Shown here: one piece after another, positions 48,461 to 59,526 of the stretch
How the letters are laid out: each line of letters begins with the position of its first letter
Numbering within the stretch: position 1 is the first letter of the stretch
NCBI GenBank assembly: GCA_036583965.1
Contig: JAZBQD010000013.1
Location: forward strand, 7,825,763 to 7,889,762
DNA from: Prunella strophiata
Taxonomy: Eukaryota; Chordata; Aves; Passeriformes; Prunellidae
Direction of reading: 5' to 3'
DNA length: 64,000 bases
Position numbers and translations under genes: made by a program
Notes under the pieces: generated by a model
Told to the model about the DNA's origin: nothing
Database searches by the model: none
What the model saw: only the letters and a program-made list of their open reading frames with translations

Positions 48461-50073
48461 TGGTGTCTCATGAAGGAGCTGTTTGCACATGACAGTGCAT
48501 CACAGTACTTACTGTGGGGGAGGATACAGAGGCCTTGACCATGGCTATTTCAGTAATTCATCATTTTAATTTAAATGTTAATGGCAGGATGGGGCAGGTT
48601 AGGGAAAATTGCTTTCCTCCCCTGCTTATCATTCCCACTTTTTTAATAATCTTGTCTCATTCAGTTAGTCAAACCTTAAAGCCCAAGATCTTAATTTCTG
48701 CTCCTCTCTTCCCTTCACTCTCCCCTGCTCTCTGCATTCCTGACTCCACAGTGCCCTGCAGCCCCCAGGGTTCAGCTGTGTGCTTGGTTTGGGCAAGGTT
48801 TCCACTGTGAGAGCAGTGCCCTGCAGACATGGGTGGGACAGGCACTCTGGTGAGCTTAAACAGGAGATAAAATACTATGGAAATGAACACCTGCCTCGTA
48901 GGTTGTGGGCACCAAAGTGTTCTTGTAGAGTCTGTCTGCAGAGTTACTGTTTGTCCAAGAATTTGTAACATACCCAGGGGTTTTATTCACTTTCTGATTA
49001 TTATTTCAGGGGTGGTTTTTATCCAAGCCACATCAGGTAATGGGGAGGTTGTTACTGGCCATTGCCTCAGCCCCTTTGCTCATTTGTAGAAAGCTTCCAG
49101 CTGTCATTAATGAAGAGGGAATGGGAGACAGGAGTGCCTTTGCTGCTTCTCTGCCAGCTGATGAGTGTTCCCTTGCTCTGTGAGCTCTCCCAAAGTGGGC
49201 AGGTGTCCACAGGGGCTGGAGAGGAGCTGTGCTGGAGACCTGCCCAGTGTCTTCTGCAGTCTGTCATCTGCTGTCAGCTCCTCTCTAGGTGACACCAATC
49301 AACTCCTCTGCAGCTTCAGCATGGGTTATGTTAGTGGGTAACAGGGGTGAGCTGTAACTCACAGCTCTTCAAAACCCAGCCTCAGGCAGGGCAGCATATG
49401 CTCAGAACAACGTGGAGAAGAAAGGGGGCGAGGGAAAAGGTCAGTAAGAATAAATATGTGGTGTGGAGATAACTGGATGCAGAAAAATAGGATGGGAGTG
49501 GGAGCAAAAATATTTGTGGGGAGTGAAGTTATGAAGACACATGCAAAGTTGGTTGGTAGAACCACAAGAAATGTCAGGAGCAGGGAATCAGGGAAGAGAC
49601 CAGGTCCCAGAATTTAGCCACCAGGTGTTTCCCTCTGCACCAGAGTCCATGAGTGTGGAGCCAGAGTGCTGGGAAATCTTGGGTGAGCAGGAAAGTGGCC
49701 CAGCTTGTGAAGTGGTGTTTGAACAGAGCAGTAGTGAGTGTGAAGGAGCTGAGACACCTGGAAAATCTGCTCCTTGGTGCAGCTGCAGAAGGGCAGGAGC
49801 TGCAGAAGTCTCCATGGGGTGGTTTGCAGCGAGCTGCTGTGGTCCTGCTTAACTCCTGGCATGTGAAACAAGTGCCTCAGAGCTGCTGCAGCAGGGGATT
49901 GCTGCAGTGGTTTGGTCAGGGGTTTCCCTCATGTTTCTAGTTTCAGTATTTCAGGGGGAAGTGGGGAGACTGGCTATCAGTCTGACTCTTTGTCAGACCT
50001 GTTAAAGGTAGAGGGGATCCATTTCCTCACCCAGCTGGCATGCAGCAGGATGGAGCCTGCCTGCTCCTCCACT
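48461..50073. other. Non-coding stretch, nothing recognised
   Basis: CTG-biased filler leading into the minisatellite. No gene or repeat family recognised. Confidence 0.6.
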
Positions 50074-50371
50074 GGGTGGATATTTTGTGGGTGAATATTC
50101 TGTGTGTGGATGGATATTCTGTGTGTGGATATTTTCTGTCTGGATGGATATTTTCTGTCTGGATATTCTGTGTGTGGATGGATATTTTGTGTGTGGATAT
50201 TCTGTGTGTGGATGGATATTCTGTGTGTGGATATTCTGTGTGTGGATGGATATTCTGTGTGTGGATGGATATTTTGTGTGTGGATATTCTGTGTGTGGAT
50301 GGATATTTTGTGTGTGGATATTCTGTGTGTGGATGGATATTCTGTGTGTGGATATTCTGTGTGTGGATGAG
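50074..50371. repeat. Minisatellite of 15- and 19-bp units
   Basis: About 17 tandem units. The short unit is GGATATTCTGTGTGT (15 bp). The long unit has an extra GGAT (GGATGGATATTCTGTGTGT, 19 bp). Short and long units mostly alternate, giving a 34-bp higher-order period. Variants include ATATTTT for ATATTCT and a TCTGTCT form near 50130-50162. No stop codon falls in either unit in most frames, so long ORFs cross it on both strands (50040-50483 plus, 49977-50390 minus). They are artefacts of the repeat, not genes. Confidence 0.95.
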
Positions 50372-51769
50372 GGATCCCCTCGCAGAGCACTGCAGCTCCT
50401 CGAGTGATCTCTCTGAGTGCTCAGTCCATTTTCTCAGAGGTCAAAGCCTCTCCTGGTACCCCAGTGGGCTGGGCAGGGTTTAATCCCAGCTGTGTGCAGC
50501 CAGGGCAGGCCTGGTGCCATCCAGAGCTGTTTGAAGGGGCAGCTCCTGCCAGGCTGTGAGCCAGCCTACCCTGCCAGGCACACTGGGACAATTCCAGCTT
50601 AGCCAGTGCTGCACCAGCTGCTGCTCCCCAAGGGTGCCAGTAGGAATGGCTTTTTGAAGGTGTCAAAATGGTCACCCATTCTGCTTAAAAATAAAAATTA
50701 AATGCTAGTTTATTCTCTGCTATTTTTTTGTTCTTTGCATCCCACCCTCTGCTTTCAGACAAAGATCCTGTGGCACTTGACCAACAAGAGGAAGGCACTT
50801 GACCCTTCTGAGTGTTTTCATCCTGTTGATTTGCAAAGCAGCCAAATTGTTGGTCCAGCATGGTGGGCAGTGCTGACATCCCCAAGCCTTGCTCCACCAT
50901 TGGAGCATTCTGTTTGGAGCTCTACATTTTCTGTGAGGGTTTTTTGACTTTTCAGCTTTCTGTTGCAAGTGATCCAAACAAAAAAACCCATGAAAACTTG
51001 TCCTTTTTACACTTTGTTAGAAACTGCTCTGAGAGCACAGGACATGGTCATAAACAGACACAGAGCCCAAATGTGCAGTGGTGAGAAATGAAGCACTGAT
51101 CTGCACCTGTCTGGGAGTATCTGCCATGGGTTGAAGCAGCCTAGCTGAAAGTGGAGGGGTGAGATAGCAATCGAAGTGATTAAAGGCTGGACTCTTTCAT
51201 CTACAGATGCTTGAATAACTTTCCATTACTTTAAATTGGGTTGCAAATGAACATCCCCTTTGATCTATAATGGGACTTTCCAATCAGTGAGGCCTGAGCT
51301 CAAAACATGAAAAGCAGTTTACATTGATGAGAGCACTAGGAAAGATCTGAACCCTGAAGAACAACCTGCTCCAGCAGTGCTGGAGATAAAAGAAAAGTGG
51401 AGGTGGCTGTTTGGGAGGCAGGAGGGTCAGAGGAGTGACCTGGATTGCCCAGGGGCAGAGACACCACTGTGGTTATGAATTTAACCCTGGTTCCAGGTTT
51501 AAATCACTAGTGAGAGGGTCTTAGCCAGGCTCCTGGTTTGAATGATGAGAGCATTTTGGGTGGATGAAATTACTGTTTTGTGGGTGGGGTTGGAACATTG
51601 GGTGGGTGCTTACTGCTCCTGTTTTCATTAGGGAATTACTCATGCAGAACCAAAACAGGAAAAAAAAAAAAATAACCTGTTTCTGCAGATGCTGACATTA
51701 TATGGGCTTTATTGAAAAGCAGTCAAGTACCTAAATAGTGTGGTTTATTTTATTGGTTGGTTCATATCT
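50372..51769. other. Non-coding stretch, nothing recognised
   Basis: Filler with a 13-base A run (51660-51672). No exon or repeat family recognised. Confidence 0.6.
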
Positions 51770-52110
51770 AGATGATATTCCTTATCAGGTTTGACAGGTC
51801 GGCTTCTTGGCCTAAGTCACTTAACAGCATCTTTTTATTGCTGAGTTCCCAGCTTTTGTTGGGCTGTCTCACAGCCAGGGTGTTATCTAGCCTATGGAAT
51901 TTGATTTATTTCTGTGCTGGCATGTCCAGAAGAATCCGTGTAAAGAAAACAGACTGCATGTCCCCTTCACGGGAGATCTTGGCTGCTATTTCTCTACCCA
52001 CTAAAAGCTTTATCACTCAGCCTCGTTATTACCATGCTAAACGGAACACTTCAGAGCTTAGCGGCTTAACGAGATAAAAACACGCTTTGTGGTTAATGTG
52101 GTTACTGCAG
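51770..52110. promoter_or_regulatory. Strong candidate conserved CpG-retaining element
   Basis: Contains GAATCCGTGTAAAG, CCTTCACGGGAG, GCCTCGTTATTACC, GCTAAACGGAACAC, CTTAGCGGCTTAACGAG and ACACGCTTTGTGGTTAATG, with a RUNX-type TGTGGTT at 52088-52094. At least seven CpGs lie within about 150 bases (51936-52084) of a balanced, non-repetitive sequence. Retention of CpG here against a CpG-poor background suggests purifying selection. Confidence 0.48.
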
Positions 52111-53689
52111 GCATGCACCGGGGCCGGCAGGGGAGCTGCTCCCTTCCTGCTGGGGCACTGCACACTGCTGGAAATGCTGCTCTGATAAAGCCTGTCCAAG
52201 CAGGCAATTCCAGACAGATATTTCAGCTTTATCTGAACGTGCTGCAGGCTGAGCAGAGGGACAGGGAAATGTCCCTTCCTCCCCTGGCAGCTTCTGCCTC
52301 ACTTGTGTCCAAAGCAGATCTGGAGAATTCTTTCTCTAGTCAGTGCTGTTGAGTGCAAGGGTGTTTTCCAGCTCTCAGACTGGGATTCCCCTCCTGATAT
52401 CAAGTCTTGAAAATAATCCAAAAGGTTCCCCTCTGAGTAGTGGTTGGCTTGTGTTGTCTGAAATGAGCAGATTTTGGAAACTTCCCTATATGACTTGCTT
52501 TTTGGCAAGCTGTGACTTTGGGTACAAGGTGAAGGGAGATATCTGGGTCACCTATTGCTAGAACTTCACAAATATTTAATTTCTGGTATTTCCTCTTCCC
52601 AGAGATCCAGTTTTGCTTCTCAGGATACCATCAGAACACACATTTTCTCAAAATACTTCTGAACTAAATTTGCAAAGTGTAACTCTAAGAACCTTTTCAT
52701 GTACTATACAGAATTTCTCAGTGTCTCTTGGTTTTATTTAAAGCATAGAAAAGACAATAATTAGACAAATCTGCAGATGATGCCCAAAGTCAGCTTTCTA
52801 TGTCAAACCCAGAATGAATTATGTTTTGTGTCTTCTGCTGCTGTTTGATTCAGTGCTCAGGAGGGATCTGATTTTTCTTACAAGAACACAGTCAGTCCTT
52901 CTTCCTCTTTCCCAAAACTTCCTGGACATTTATCTCCCATGAGATCTTTTTCAACCTTCCTTGTCTTTTTATTGCTGTTGCTGTTAATTTTCCACATTTA
53001 TTGCCTCCTTTCTCATCCTTACACTTTGTCCTCTCTTTTGTTTTTTTTTTTTTTTTGTACTGAAGGATGAGCTGTCCTCCCACAGTGCAAACAAATTTAC
53101 TATGCTGAGGCTCTTTGCTTAGACAAAGACCCATTTTTAACCAAATGTTTTGTAAGCAAAAAGAATATTCGTTTTCCAGGACACTGCTAACAAGGACATT
53201 TTTGTGGTTGTCATTGCTTAGTGACTTCACATCAGCTGGAATTTCTGTGAGCCCAAAGAGAGTCCAGACTGTTCATGGGCTGCCCAGCATTGCTGCTCTG
53301 CTCTTGCCATCCCTTCTCAGCCTGGATACAGGATCAGCAAAAATCCTGAGCCTGAGGATGGGAGGGGTGGTGACAAATTGTGTCACGTTGTGCAGTGACC
53401 TCATTTCAGTGCCCATACACCAACACCTTCCCCTTGTACCAAACCCTGTTGCTCCTGCTGACAGCAGCAGTGAGTTCAGCATGGTACAGAAGTGATGTTT
53501 AAGTGTTTGGATTAGCACTTGGAGCTGCAGTTCAGTTTGCTGTGGAACATGTTTTTCATGCACACAGCATTGCAATAAGAAAAGCAGTTCAGCAGTTCCA
53601 GAGCACAGTTCCATCCCAGTGCTAAGGGCAATCTTTCACTCCCCAAATGCCCAGGCTCATTCCTAAAGATTTCATTGTGGAAGGAGTAA
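52111..53689. other. Non-coding stretch, nothing recognised
   Basis: Filler with a 16-base T run at 53041-53056. No gene recognised. Confidence 0.6.
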
Positions 53690-53920
53690 TAACCAATTAG
53701 CAAATATTATTGATGTTTACAGAGAAGGCAGTGTGTGTGCTCTAAGCATCAGGAGCAGGTGTTGCAGGTAGGAGGAAAGGAATATTGATGAGCAACCTCT
53801 TGAATCTTCTGCCTTGTGACCTGTCTGGGAGCTTCAACTAAATTTGATTAGTGCAGCCATTAATCATCTGTTAGTGCTTTTGATTACACTCCCTTATATA
53901 AACAGTTTATAAAGTGTATT
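53690..53920. promoter_or_regulatory. Candidate conserved element with FOX-type site
   Basis: AACCAATTAGCAAATATTA is followed by GATGTTTACAG with a FOX core TGTTTAC (53714-53720). Further right are AAATTTGATTAGTGC, GCCATTAATCATCTG, TTTTGATTACACTCC and CTTATATAAACAG. Many ATTA homeodomain cores. Inferred. Confidence 0.4.
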
Positions 53921-54499
53921 CAGGTGTTTCATTATCACTCCCATGCAGTGCTCAGGATGCTGCTCAGCCTCCTCTCCTGTGGGGTGGCCTTGGTGGGCTG
54001 GCCCAAGCTCTGTGTGATGGCCAGAGCTGCAGCCCAGTCCCTTGGGTGGTTACAGGACAGCATTGTAGCATGTGGGAGATCCTTGGGATTATCCTTTGTT
54101 ATGTGTCAGGCTGCCTCTCTGCTCACTCACATCTGTACAGCTGCTGTGCTCAGAGCCTTGGGCTCCTAAAAACCCTGTCTGGTAAATTATGGAGACATCT
54201 GCCTGCATAACCATGAGCCACTTGGAGTGGGAGCACCCATTCTAATCCTGGGAGCTCCACAGCCCCAGTTCCTTCCCAGGGGTGTGGGTGAGGAGCTGGT
54301 GAAGTGCTGGTGCTCCCCAAACCTGCCCACAACCTTCCCCAGCACTGTCAGACTCACCCACAGCCCTGTTCCAGCCCTGGTGGCATCACTCATGGGGAGC
54401 AGGGGGAGTTTGGGGAGGGACATGCTCTGCTCATGGCCTGTGGCTCCAAAATTCACATTCACAGGTGAGTCCTGCCAGGGACGTGCTCACCACATCAAT
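53921..54499. other. Non-coding stretch, nothing recognised
   Basis: CTG/GGG-rich filler between two AT-rich candidates. The open frames here are unrecognised. Confidence 0.6.
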
Positions 54500-54760
54500 A
54501 TCTGCAGTTCATGCATTATGCAAATTGTTTGCAATACAGGAGTGCTTAAACAGCTGAAAAGATTTGAGTTTTGTGCACAATGTACACTTTGCTTTATCTA
54601 TACTCATAGCAATGTATCATAGCTTAATTAAATAAGTATGGAATGCAAACTGTATTACTAGTTGATTTGCAATATTTATGTAAGCCTCACATTTTGTAAG
54701 TATTTGAATTTCATATTAATTTTGCTTTGGAACACATTTTTCTATATAGCAAATGAAATT
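54500..54760. promoter_or_regulatory. Strong candidate conserved element with POU/SOX motifs
   Basis: About 260 bases of complex AT-rich sequence. A perfect POU octamer ATGCAAAT (54518-54525) is preceded by ATGCATT, so ATGCATTATGCAAAT resembles a paired POU site. It overlaps a SOX-like ATTGTTT to its right. Further words are TTTGTGCACAATGTACAC, AGCTTAATTAAATAAG, GATTTGCAATATTTATG and TTTCATATTAATTTTGC. Nothing here looks like a known repeat. I infer an enhancer, possibly neural given the POU/SOX class. Confidence 0.48.
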
Positions 54761-55309
54761 TGTCTCACTGGTTGAAAACAGAGCTGGTCTCTGTCTGCAT
54801 TTAGCTCCAGAAAAATTATTTTGATTCCACCCTGTGGAACAAACATAGGGCAGCATCCCAGGTGAGCATGCAGGAGGGCAGTCTTTGGCTGGGCCTGATA
54901 TTGCAGGGACTGAGGTTCAGTTATCAAACCTGCATATGAGACCTTTTCTGTGTCCCTTGTGATGTGCTAAAATTTCCATTTCAAGGTGCAAGTCAGCTGG
55001 GCTAAGCCAAGCGTGGCTGTAAATTCTGTGATTGATGTGAGCCCACCCCAGCTCTCATCTCCTGCCCACTGGAGGAGCCCCTCCACTCCAGGAGCCCCTC
55101 AAGGCACCCCCTTTCCCTGTGCTTCCCTCCCAGCTCACCCAGGAGCTCCTGCAGTGAGCAGTGTGATGCATTCAGGTGGTGTTAAAGGTCTGGAAGTGCT
55201 TGGTGGCATGTCAAAAGGAGTTTTGAGTCAGAATGTCAATATTTAATAAAATATTTCTCAGGACAGGGAAAAAAAAAAAAAATGGCAGCCAAAAATAATA
55301 TAGGGAAAT
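54761..55309. other. Non-coding stretch, nothing recognised
   Basis: Filler with a 14-base A run (55269-55282). No gene recognised. Confidence 0.6.
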
Positions 55310-55560
55310 AATTGCTATCTCTGGAAGTTTCAATTATCAGTCAAAATATCCTGAAATCAAAACCTTACTGACATTCAGCCTCAATTATATAAAAACCATT
55401 GGGGATATGGAATATGTTCATATAAATGAGGTCTCTGATAACTGAGGGAATTTTCAATGTACTTAATGGATGTCAAGAGACTTGACCCTGTTTTGAATAC
55501 CAAGGAGTTTTGGATAATTGAAGTTTGGATAATCTAGGTTGAACTGTAGAATTTAGCAAA
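55310..55560. mobile_element. Possible pogo/Tigger-like DNA transposon remnant
   Basis: A degenerate motif GGATAATYGAGG recurs in both orientations. Forward copies are GGATAATTGAAG (55512-55523) and GGATAATCTAGG (55527-55538), 15 bases apart, plus CTGATAACTGAGGG (55435-55448). Reverse-type copies are TTTCAATTATCAG (55328-55340) and CCTCAATTATATAAAAACC (55379-55397). The last pairs with GTTCATATAAATGAGG (55416-55431) as an imperfect hairpin. The right end, GGTTGAACTGTA, reversed gives TACAGTTCAACC. That start, followed by two ATTATCC repeats, resembles terminal repeats of pogo/Tigger-class elements as I remember them, with CpGs decayed. No transposase is left. Confidence 0.4.
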
Positions 55561-56949
55561 TTAAGATAACGTCGAGAATCTGTGCGAGTTAATTTTGGTT
55601 CTGACAAATGAAACCAGTTTAACTAGCTTGGAGACTGGAGCCAGCAGACAACACAGAGTGTGCCACAAGCTGCACTTACCCCAGGCATCATGTGCAGCCT
55701 CATGAACACTCTCCTGGCCAGCCCCTGCAAGGCTCTGTGTGCACAGATGAAGGATATTTCATTCCTCTGGGCTGTGCTTAGCTGTCAGGAGGGCTTTTGG
55801 TACCAGCATGGCTTCTGTGATGAGGATTTGTGTCTGCTTGGAGGTGAGCAGGGCTCAGAGAATGCCAGCAGAACAGGGGGTGTGCAGGGGATGATGGCTG
55901 ATGAGAGCCCAGTGCAAGGCACAGAAGTGCAATCCTCCCAGCAGTGCTGTCTGATGCCCCCAGTGCACACATACTCGCCTTCCTCTCCTCTCTCCCCCAC
56001 CATTCCTCAACATGCATATTTTAAATTAATATTTTAATGTATTTCTAGGTTTCCAGGAAGGGGGAGGAATAAATTATTCAAAATGAATTGCAGTGGTTTA
56101 AGGATATAAGAGCTGTAGGGTTTGTGGGGAAACAGACCATCCTGCATTAAATCAGCTGACAGCTCTTACCCAGCTCTGATAAGCTGGCAGAAATGTCTTT
56201 ATCTGACAGGTCTGAACAGACTCAGTGCCTGGAAGTTTATTTTCTCCTGTCTTGTCTTAACAAGAAGCAGTACCTCCTTCTCCTTAACACCTTTGGCTGG
56301 AGTACCAGACCCTGGAATATTTCAAGAGAGAGCAGCCTGGGGGCAGGAGGGATGTCCATGAAGTGACAGTCCAGGAGCTCCTGGGAGCTGTTACTGATTT
56401 CTTGCTTAGCCTGCAGCCCTTGTGCAAGGCAGCTGAGATCAGCAGGAGTTGCTCCCTAAACTTTTTAGCAATCTGGGTCTGAAATGTGTCTTTGACTGTA
56501 ATATTGAGGTGTTAATTCTTCCTTTAGTGGCTGCAGAGGGAAAAATAGACAGTGTAGTGTATAGAGAGTACTTAAATGAGGATTATATGAGAGGCAGTGG
56601 AGGAATTTTGGACAGAGGCTTGTATAAGTATTTGGCCAGTACACTGTGGATCACACAACCTCATCTTTCAAAAATATAGTCTCATTTTTAAGAGAAGCCC
56701 CTTTGGCAATAGGAGGGTGGTGACAGGGTGGTAAGCAGTTGTTCTTTGTGAACCTTTTCACTTGTCACAGGCTCCATGTGTCTGCAGAGTGTTTATCAGA
56801 GAGCAAAACTTACACAGCATCACTGAAGGATGCTCTGCAAGTGCTCTGTGTTGCTTTTATGACACTGGCAGCTGGAAACCCCAGATCACCTGGTGCTCCA
56901 CTGTGCTGGGAGGTGTGTAACCCCTGTCACCTTAAAAGAAGCTAGAATA
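55561..56949. other. Non-coding stretch, nothing recognised
   Basis: Mixed filler, with AT-rich sequence near 56020-56110. No gene recognised. Confidence 0.6.
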
Positions 56950-57080
56950 AATGAAATAATTGTCCTCTTTTATAGATGGGAATGGAAGCTGTGGTGCTGT
57001 CAAGTGACACACATAAAGTTAAACAAGAAACTGTAGAGAAAATTATCCTCCCCAGCTCTGGTCTAGGGTTTTAAACTTGT
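56950..57080 (+). mobile_element. Decayed MIR SINE fragment
   Basis: Order of words: TTTTATAGATGGGAATGGAAG (from TTTTACAGATGAGGAAACTG), TGTCAAGTGACACACATAAAG (from AAGTGACTTGCCCAAGGTCAC, worn), then CCCCAGCTCTGGTCTAGGG and TTTTAAAC in place of the AACCCAG..CTCTGACTCCAG tail. Diverged but collinear. Confidence 0.5.
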
Positions 57081-58339
57081 TACTGTCCTCTCTTGGATCT
57101 CAATTCAAAACCCACTGCTTTAGAGGGGATGGAAAATTAGCCAAGAAGGTTAATCCTACACTGAAGGAACAAAAAATGCTCAGTTATGGAGAGACTGAAA
57201 GATAAGACACAGCAAAACTTCAAACAAGTGCTCTGGAGGATACTATCCAGATACCAGAGACTTGTTGGAGAACTGATAGGAGAGCAGTGTGTATCAAAGC
57301 ACAGAGGGGAAACACCAGGGGTAGTTCAGATCAAATGTCAGGGGGGCTGCTTTAAAGAGGAAAAGCAGAAATAAAAGAAGCTGCATTAATCTGCAGGGGT
57401 GTGATAGCTGGGAAGATATCCTCACCATTACAGCTTTATTAGAGATAGCTTTCCTTGCAGACAACACCAAAAAAAGGAGACCAGACAATGTCAGCTCTTT
57501 TCTACTGCAAAATTACCATGCAGAGAACCACAGGGAAAATGCCTGAGACCGCAAACTGTAAACAAGCTGAGCCACTGTCAGGCTCAAAAATCAATGTTTT
57601 TTTTTAAGTGTATGTTAAAACCAACTTTGTTTACTTAATTGCAATAGAACATTGTATTTTCCTTAAGAGAAAATTGAGAAAACCTGGAGGGTGATTCAGT
57701 GGTTTGCAATAAATAAACACAAATGTGAAACCCAACACTACCCAAATTACAAAAGCTAAGTACATGGAACACCCCCAGTGCAGACTTGTCACTCAAGTGC
57801 CAACTGTCAAGGGTTGGATACTTTTCATAAAGCATAGTTTTAGCCTTTATCTTAATGTCAGTACTTTGTTATGATTGACCTTCTTCTGGCTGGAAGCCCA
57901 CTTAAACTAAACAATGCTATTCTGTTCTGAAGAGGGTGAATAGAGAAAGCATTGTTACTTGGTAAAATGCCTTTGGACTGAGTCCCAGATGGGAAGGAAG
58001 TGCTGTAATTACTGTACTCAATACACAGCACTGTAGGGGCACTGTAAGGCAACCAGTCTGCAGCAGGCCAGGAGCAATCCTACACCTCTGCTGGCTGGGA
58101 GGCTCCACTGACTGAGCAATTTTCATATTAGGATTTTATTTGTTCTGCTTAAGCAAAGAAATCTGCACTTGATCACTGGAAATTAAGAATTCAAACCAGG
58201 CTCCCTAAGCAAATAGGAGAAAAGACTTGAGAGCCTGCTCATCCCCCAGTGCCTGTTTGGGAATGGTGAGCACAGCCACACTAGGCTGGTTTATGTTCTT
58301 CTCTACCTGTGGAAGGTTATCTGTACTCTGCTCCAAATC
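57081..58339. other. Non-coding stretch, nothing recognised
   Basis: AT-richer filler with a T9 run near 57597. No exon, RNA or repeat family recognised. Confidence 0.6.
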
Positions 58340-58640
58340 CCACTAAATTTTCCAGTGATTACAACTCTATTAAATATAGTCTGTGCTATGAAATGTGTCT
58401 GGTCCCAATGCTAGAATCTCTGCTTTTGAACTTGTCATAAAATAACATATAAATGGCATTTTAACATGTATTTATCATGATACACATTTCCCTGAACACT
58501 GTTTTTATGAAATAGCACAGGAAGCACATTCATTACAAAGCTTTGCAGTATTGTGATGAGAGACTTCTCTTTTTAAGTGGAAAATGAACTCAGTTACACT
58601 ATTGTCATTCAGTTTTATCTTAAAAGCATCTCAGCAGACA
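58340..58640. promoter_or_regulatory. Weak candidate AT-rich conserved element
   Basis: Contains TCTATTAAATATAGTC, ATAAAATAACATATAAATGG, GTATTTATCATGATAC and AACACTGTTTTTATG. Complex and AT-rich, but without CpG retention or strong motif clustering. Confidence 0.28.
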
Positions 58641-58744
58641 AGTGGGGAAGGTGAATTATTCCAGCTGCTGTATCTACTACCCATTGTGAGAGATGCTCTT
58701 TGCCATGCACAGCTCAGTCTTAACAGAAATGGGCAAAGGAGATG

Positions 58745-58872
58745 GGAGGAATTATTATTGCTATTTTACAGAGGGGGAGCACAGACATACAACTGCTTAC
58801 AGTTGCTTGGGAGGCTTGACACTACCAGGAACTGAATGCAGCCTCCTGAGATGCAATCCAGGTGCTTTCCTG
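58745..58872 (+). mobile_element. Decayed MIR SINE fragment
   Basis: AATTATTATTGCTATTTTACAGAG matches the MIR TATTATTATCCCCATTTTACAGA segment. GGGAGCACAGA follows. The 3' side reads GGAACTGAATGCAGCCTCCTGA then TCCAGGTGCTTTCC, matching GGGATTTGAACCCAGGTCTCCTGA and TCCAGTGCTCTT. Two matched halves in the correct order and spacing. Confidence 0.65.
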
Positions 58873-59503
58873 CCCAGGAAACACCTAAAACATGCCTTTG
58901 CCTTGGCTTATGGGGCTTGATCCCATTGAAAAGCTAAAACAGGCTTCTCTTCAGCCACATATTTGAGGTTTCTTAGCACTCTGGTTGGTATTTTTGCTGC
59001 TGGTTTGTGATGCCTTACACTGGTGTGCTTGGGGTGACTGATGGATTGGGCAGCTCTGTTGGTCATATGCATTAACATTTATCTTATGTTAGCACCAGGG
59101 TCTGGCTATCCTTTGAAAAAGAATAAAAGGTGGTTTGTAACCCTCATCTGTCCCTGGAATCAAGTGCATCCCCTGGCTCTGTAAATTCACCCTTCTGATT
59201 GGAAATGTGAAGCAAAACCTGGAGGGACTTAGCCCTGTTTTTATGTAAAGTCCCTCCAGCTTGAATGGGTTAACAGCAAAGAGCATGTGACACAGCTGAA
59301 AAGAGCTTCCCTACCAAAATACTTTTAATTTGACTGCAAAAAGTGTTGGGATCTAGTGAATACCTGCAGCCTTTCCAAGGGAAAAAGCCAAAGTGGTCAC
59401 AACTCAGCTCAGGAGAAAGATATCCTGCCATATGTGACATCTTCTGTCCTTGCTCATGCTGAATGCTTTGGCCTTTGCAGACAAAAATCACAGGTTCTTA
59501 ATT

Positions 59504-59526
59504 AAAAAAAAAAAAAAAAAAAAAAA
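59504..59526. repeat. Poly-A tract
   Basis: Twenty-three A, then TT, then nine more A. Simple repeat. No retrogene body precedes it. Confidence 0.92.

Noticed and set aside
49977..50483. Repeat-containing ORFs on both strands
   Set aside because: Direct by-product of the minisatellite units, which contain no stop in most frames.
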